NCBI RefSeq assembly: GCF_022842145.1
Contig: NZ_JALHQD010000001.1
Span: forward strand, 750,127-814,126
Length of the DNA: 64,000 bases
Direction of reading: 5' to 3'
Source: Tabrizicola sp.
GTDB taxonomy: Bacteria > Pseudomonadota > Alphaproteobacteria > Rhodobacterales > Rhodobacteraceae
In this document: piece by piece, positions 60,512 to 64,000 of the stretch
Position numbering within the stretch: the first letter of the stretch is position 1
How the letters are laid out: each line of letters starts with the position of its first letter
Position numbers and translations under genes: made by a program
Notes under the pieces: generated by a model
Databases searched by the model: none
Seen by the model: only the letters and a program-made list of their open reading frames with translations
What the model was told of the DNA's origin: nothing

Positions 60512-61441
60512 ATGAGTGTGACGGAATCCAGTCTTGCGATCCAGCTGCGCCGCCTGAAGCCGGTGCAACTGCGCCTGCTGGCCGAGTTGAGCCAGGTGGG
60601 CGCCTTGGGGGTGGCCGCGGCGCGGATCGGGGTGGCACAGCCGGCCGCCTCACGCCTGCTGGCCGAGATGGAAGAGCTTTTGGGTCTGCCGCTGCATGAG
60701 CGGCAGGGCCGCGGTTTGCGGCTGACCGAGGTGGGGCTGGCGCTGGCGCGGCGGGCGGCCCGGATCGAGATCGAGCTGGCCGACGCCGCCCGGGAACTGG
60801 CCGAAGCCGCGACGGGGCGGGCGGGCGTGGTCCGGGTCGGGGCGGTGACGGGCCCGGCGCTGAGCCTGGTGATGCCGGTGCTGATCGCGCTGCAACGCGA
60901 GTTGCCAGAGTTCCGCGCCGAAGTGACGGTCGCCACCTCACTGAACCTGTGCGAGCAATTGCGCGACGGGCGGCTGGATTTCGCTCTGGCGCGGCTTTCA
61001 CCCGGTGAAACCCAGCTGGAGGCGCGTGTCCTGGCGGTAGAGCCGTTGTCGCTGGTGGTTCGGCGGGGGCATCCGCTGCTGGTGCGGCCGATCCTGTCGC
61101 TGGACGACCTGATGTCCTACGACTGGGTGATGGGTGACGACGAGACGCTGTTGACCCAGACGGTGGTCAGCCGCCTGACCGAGCTGGGCCTGCCCCAGCC
61201 GAAGCGGCGGATCTCGACCTCGTCCTTCCTGTTCACGCTGGCGCTGCTGAACCAGACCGATGCGATTGCGCCCCTGGCGACGCCAGTGGTGGACAGCTTT
61301 GCCGGGAATCCCTCGGTGCCGTTTGTGTCCCTGCCGATCGACCTGGGCCTGGCCGTGGCCCCGTTCAGCCTGGTGACGCGGGCCGGGGCGCAGATGACGC
61401 CCTCGGCCCAGCGGTTGATCGAAGCGGTTTTGGCGGTCTAG
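60512..61441 (+). CDS. gbpR: LysR-family regulator (GbpR-like)
   Basis: A 309-residue LysR regulator. Helix-turn-helix about residues 20-60 (LSQVGALGVAAARIGVAQPAASRLLAEM), then an effector domain from about 100. QPAASR and HERQGRGLRLTEVG are typical. In Agrobacterium, GbpR beside chvE controls the chvE-ggu operon in response to sugars. The 141-base divergent gap contains CATGCG/CGCATG arms, a possible operator. Its stop interlocks with the PanB-like gene at CTAG. Confidence 0.88.
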   Translation: MSVTESSLAIQLRRLKPVQLRLLAELSQVGALGVAAARIGVAQPAASRLLAEMEELLGLPLHERQGRGLRLTEVGLALARRAARIEIELADAARELAEAATGRAGVVRVGAVTGPALSLVMPVLIALQRELPEFRAEVTVATSLNLCEQLRDGRLDFALARLSPGETQLEARVLAVEPLSLVVRRGHPLLVRPILSLDDLMSYDWVMGDDETLLTQTVVSRLTELGLPQPKRRISTSSFLFTLALLNQTDAIAPLATPVVDSFAGNPSVPFVSLPIDLGLAVAPFSLVTRAGAQMTPSAQRLIEAVLAV

Positions 61442-62235
61442 GCGTTCTGGTCCAGCCAGTCGGAGAACTCCGCGACGACCTGGGGGTCGCAGTCCACGAG
61501 GTGCTGCGGGGCGGGGTAGTCGCCGTCGTGGACGTCCTTGGCGAAGCGGGCCATCGCGTCGACGCGCAGCGCCTGCAGCCGGTCGTATTCGGCCGCAAAA
61601 TCGGCGTAGACCTTGGCGTGGCGGGGAATGCGGCCGCGGTTCTGGCCGAGGACGTCGTCGGTAAACAGGTACTGCGCGTGGCCGCCCGCGCCTGCGCCCA
61701 TCGAGATCAGGAAGAGGTTGGTCCGTTCCGCGATCAGGCGTGTGATGGAATGGGGGACGACCTCGATCTCCACGGCGAAGGCCCCGGCTTCCTCCAGCGC
61801 CTTGCACTGGTTCCAGACCAGTTGCGCGGTCTCCAGCGTCTTGCCCACGGCCTTGAAGCCGCCGGTCCAGGTGCGTTTCGACGGGATCAGGCCGACGTGG
61901 CCGCAGACCGGCAGGCCGTGGTCGGTCATCGCACGGACGGTGCCGAGGGAGCCGGAGCAGTAGAAGGCGTCGGCGCCGTGCTTGTAGAGGGGGAAGGCCC
62001 AGCGCAGGAAATCGTCAGTGCCGCCGATCTCGTAGAAGTTGTCGCCGGGGAAGATGAAGGCGTCGGGGGCGACTTCGCGGAAGCGGCGGTCCATCACCAT
62101 CGACGGCGGAACCGACAGAAGCTCGACCCCCGCCCGCGCGGCGGCTTCGGCTTCCTCCAGAGTCTCGACCCGCAGCATGGCGAACTGATGTTTGCCACGC
62201 TGGTCAAGCAGGTCCTTGACGGTAGGGGGTGCCAT
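61438..62235 (-). CDS. PanB-like (ketopantoate hydroxymethyltransferase-family) protein
   Basis: A 265-residue protein with the PanB order: PVCGHVGLIPSKRTWTGGF (110-128), ALEEAGAFAVEIEVVP with the base-position E158, and IPRHAKVYADF. PanB condenses 5,10-methylene-tetrahydrofolate with an oxo acid. The first metal ligand differs: where PanB has VGDS, this has VPPS (42-45); GDN at 64-66 may keep the second. So it is probably not the pantothenate enzyme. It is translationally coupled (TAATG) to the Rieske ferredoxin gene, linking it to an oxygenase. Confidence 0.8.
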   Translation of the reverse strand: MAPPTVKDLLDQRGKHQFAMLRVETLEEAEAAARAGVELLSVPPSMVMDRRFREVAPDAFIFPGDNFYEIGGTDDFLRWAFPLYKHGADAFYCSGSLGTVRAMTDHGLPVCGHVGLIPSKRTWTGGFKAVGKTLETAQLVWNQCKALEEAGAFAVEIEVVPHSITRLIAERTNLFLISMGAGAGGHAQYLFTDDVLGQNRGRIPRHAKVYADFAAEYDRLQALRVDAMARFAKDVHDGDYPAPQHLVDCDPQVVAEFSDWLDQNA

Positions 62236-62546
62236 TACGCCACCTCGACGAAGACGCGGTCGCCGTCGACCTTCACGGGATACGTTTTCAGGTTCACGCA
62301 GACCGGGGCGCGCATCGCCTCTCCGGTCCGGTAGTCGAACTGGCCGTTGTGCTTGGGGCATTCGATCAGGTTGCCCATCACCAACCCGTCGCAAAGATGG
62401 ACGTTCTCGTGCGTGCACAGACCGGCGGTCGCGAAGAAATCGCCGTCGGGCGAGTGGTAAATGGCGAAGGTCTGGCCCGCGTGATCCCAGCGGATCAGGT
62501 CTTCTTCGTCGATGTCGGTGGTGGAGCAGGCGTCGATCCAGGGCAT
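62235..62546 (-). CDS. Rieske-type 2Fe-2S ferredoxin (MocE family)
   Basis: A 103-residue ferredoxin. The Rieske ligands are C44 and H46 (CTH), C63 and H66 (CPKH). It should deliver electrons to the neighbouring membrane oxygenase. MocE of rhizobial rhizopine catabolism has this size and is paired with the desaturase-like MocD in the same way. It starts nine bases after the desaturase stop. Confidence 0.9.
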   Translation of the reverse strand: MPWIDACSTTDIDEEDLIRWDHAGQTFAIYHSPDGDFFATAGLCTHENVHLCDGLVMGNLIECPKHNGQFDYRTGEAMRAPVCVNLKTYPVKVDGDRVFVEVA

Positions 62547-62555
62547 GTCGCGTCC

Positions 62556-63647
62556 TTATTCTGCGGCGGCGGTGGGCATCATGCCCGGCACGTATTGGTG
62601 GAAATCTTCGCGGTAGGGTTTTGCCGTCGGCGGCAGGTCGCGGCGAACATAGTAGTCCTCGTTCATGACCTGGCGCTTGATGGCTGGCCACATTTCGCGG
62701 AACGCCTCGGCGATGGAGCGGTTGGGCGGCGGCAGGTCGGCCTTGATCACCTCATGCAGGCGCGGCAGGGCGTGGTAGGGCACCATCGGGAACATGTGGT
62801 GTTCGACGTGGTAGTTCATGTTCCAGTAGATGAAGCGGCTGACCGGGTTCATGTACACCGTGCGGCTGTTAAGCCGGTGATCGACGACGTTGTCGGCAAG
62901 GCCGCCGTGCTGGAGAAGGCCGGTCATGACGTGGTGCCAGGCGCCGTACATCCGGGGCAGGCCGATCACCATCAGCGGCAGGATCGACTGCATCCAGACC
63001 GCAAGCGCCAGCGTGGCGGCATAGATCGACACATGGACGATGGCGACGCGCTGCACCTTGCCCCATTCGCTTTGCGGGACATAGGTCCGTTCCTCGGGCG
63101 TAGGCCCGGAGATGGCGTTCTTCAGGATGCGCGGGAAGAAGGCGATGACATCAAGGATGCCGAAGAAGTTCAGGACCAGCTTGGCCACCTCGGGCGGGCG
63201 CATCACCGCGATTTCGGGGTCGCGGCCGACGAGGTAGGTCTCGGAATGATGGCGCGCGTGGCTCCACCGCCAGGTGGCGGAGTTGCGCATGATCATGAAG
63301 CTGGCGATCTGGTAGACCCAGTCGTTCATCCAGGGCGTCTTGAACGCGGTGCCGTGGCCGCATTCATGCCAGCGCGCGTCGGAGGCCGAGCCGTAAAGGA
63401 CGCCGTAAGCCAGCCAGAACGGGGCGGACCACAAGGTCGGCCAGAGGGCGATGCCGATCCCGGCAAGGACGATCATGCTGCCATAAAGGATGATGGTGTC
63501 GCGGATCGCGGGCGCGTCGCTGCGCGCCATCAGGTCCTTCATCACCTTGCGCGGCACTTCCGTGTGATACCACTCGGCTGCGGTCAGCCCGCTTTCCACC
63601 GCGCGCTTGGCGTCGGGCCCGAAAAGGCTGTAGTCGCGCTTGCTCAT
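62556..63647 (-). CDS. Membrane fatty-acid-desaturase family oxygenase (MocD-like)
   Basis: A 363-residue di-iron membrane enzyme with the three histidine boxes HECGH (94-98), HARHH (130-134) and HVEHH (280-284), plus HH at 238-239. Helices lie near TIILYGSMIVLAGIGIAL, PFWLAYGVLYG and VSIYAATLALAVW. Paired with a dedicated Rieske ferredoxin and not with lipid genes, it is more likely a hydroxylase or O-demethylase of a small molecule than a lipid desaturase. First gene of the three-gene operon, divergent from a LacI gene. Confidence 0.88.
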   Translation of the reverse strand: MSKRDYSLFGPDAKRAVESGLTAAEWYHTEVPRKVMKDLMARSDAPAIRDTIILYGSMIVLAGIGIALWPTLWSAPFWLAYGVLYGSASDARWHECGHGTAFKTPWMNDWVYQIASFMIMRNSATWRWSHARHHSETYLVGRDPEIAVMRPPEVAKLVLNFFGILDVIAFFPRILKNAISGPTPEERTYVPQSEWGKVQRVAIVHVSIYAATLALAVWMQSILPLMVIGLPRMYGAWHHVMTGLLQHGGLADNVVDHRLNSRTVYMNPVSRFIYWNMNYHVEHHMFPMVPYHALPRLHEVIKADLPPPNRSIAEAFREMWPAIKRQVMNEDYYVRRDLPPTAKPYREDFHQYVPGMMPTAAAE

Positions 63648-63749
63648 CTCTGACTCCGCTGCGTTTCCCTGCGCTTCCCGTCAGAAGCGTCTTCCCGATG
63701 TCGTGGATAAGTCGGTCTGGGCCAGAACGCCAATAGAGTTCCTTGCAGG

Positions 63750-63799
63750 TTTCGTCATGGGCCATCATGATGCGGGCGCATCTTGATGGATTTTCGTCA
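63750..63799. repeat. Direct repeat TTTCGTCA upstream of the LacI gene
   Basis: TTTCGTCA occurs at 63750-63757 and 63792-63799, 42 bases apart (four helical turns), in the 159-base gap between the oxygenase and LacI genes. It could be a regulator-binding pair. Confidence 0.3.
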
Positions 63800-63806
63800 A
63801 AACCTA

Positions 63807-64000
63807 ATGGCAAACCGCCCCACCATTCACGACGTCGCCCGCGAGGCCGGCGTTTCATCCGCCACCGTCGACCGGGTACTGAACGGCCGCGAGAAGGTGC
63901 GGGAAGAAACCGCCCGCAAGGTCTATGAGGCCGCCCGCCTGATCGGCTATCACGCAGCACCCCTGATCGGGCAAAGGGTCCATGCAGACTTGCCCCGGTT
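63807..64000 (+). CDS. LacI-family regulator, N-terminal fragment
   Basis: Only 64 codons are present before the window ends. [20 protein letters not shown] followed by [19 protein letters not shown] is the LacI DNA-binding helix-turn-helix and hinge start. The ATG at 63807 matches the family; an in-frame ATG at 63786 is possible. LacI proteins normally bind sugars or sugar derivatives, which bears on the divergent oxygenase operon. Confidence 0.9.
   Translation, partial: MANRPTIHDVAREAGVSSATVDRVLNGREKVREETARKVYEAARLIGYHAAPLIGQRVHADLPR

Overview
The window reads as a high-GC alphaproteobacterial chromosome segment of the Rhodobacterales (Rhodobacteraceae/Paracoccaceae) type. The signs are the hslO-nudix-cca and fxsA/timA/mltA gene blocks, a complete EcfG-NepR-PhyR general stress response locus, and a ChvE/GguABC sugar system. 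I see no tRNA, rRNA, CRISPR array, insertion sequence or prophage. Genes are tightly packed: no gap without a gene exceeds about 300 bases, and several convergent pairs overlap at their stop codons.

Region 1 (1-18462) is mostly housekeeping. It starts with the 5' end of an ABC exporter gene. The overlapping hslO-nudix-cca operon (minus) follows, then a second Nudix gene, a receiver-PP2C phosphatase facing an Hpt protein, threonine ammonia-lyase, a membrane protein and argG. Next come an amino-acid dehydrogenase with an EamA exporter, a secreted alpha/beta hydrolase, periplasmic msrA, an SDR enzyme, a lipoprotein hydrolase and the timA-mltA-smr operon divergent from fxsA.

Region 2 (18494-33686) is a general stress response island. 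nepR, ecfG and a sensor-kinase gene form an operon divergent from phyR. Eight exact matches to the EcfG promoter consensus (GGAAC, 16-17 bases, CGTT) lie within 14 kb. They precede glgC-glgX, a general-stress FMN-type protein, an AI-2E-family membrane protein, an unknown 161-residue protein, nepR (twice), phyR and a PRC-barrel envelope protein. Two near-consensus sites precede further envelope genes. The regulators therefore appear to sit among their own targets.

Region 3 (33765-44578) holds a CHASE-HWE histidine kinase, a Crp/Fnr regulator, a degenerate receiver protein, and a three-subunit molybdenum hydroxylase followed by a MoaD-like protein. A hydroxyproline-type catabolic set follows: GntR regulator, DHDPS-family deaminase, FAD oxidase and proline-racemase-superfamily enzyme.

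Region 4 (44663-61441) is a roughly 16-kb pentose/hexose island on the minus strand. It runs chvE-gguA-gguB-gguC, arabonate-type dehydratase, Gfo/Idh sugar dehydrogenase, alpha-ketoglutarate semialdehyde dehydrogenase and galM, then a YtfQ-YtfR-YtfT-YjfF furanose-type transporter and a GntR gene. A GbpR-like LysR gene is divergent from chvE. Together these encode uptake by two transporters and non-phosphorylative oxidation of L-arabinose to 2-oxoglutarate; no lactonase is visible. Hydroxyproline breakdown yields the same semialdehyde, so both routes may share the single semialdehyde dehydrogenase.

Region 5 (61438-64000) pairs a membrane desaturase-type oxygenase and a Rieske ferredoxin (MocD/MocE-like) with a divergent PanB homologue, opposite a LacI regulator cut by the window end. 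I read it as a possible O-demethylation system with one-carbon capture. It is the least described unit here.
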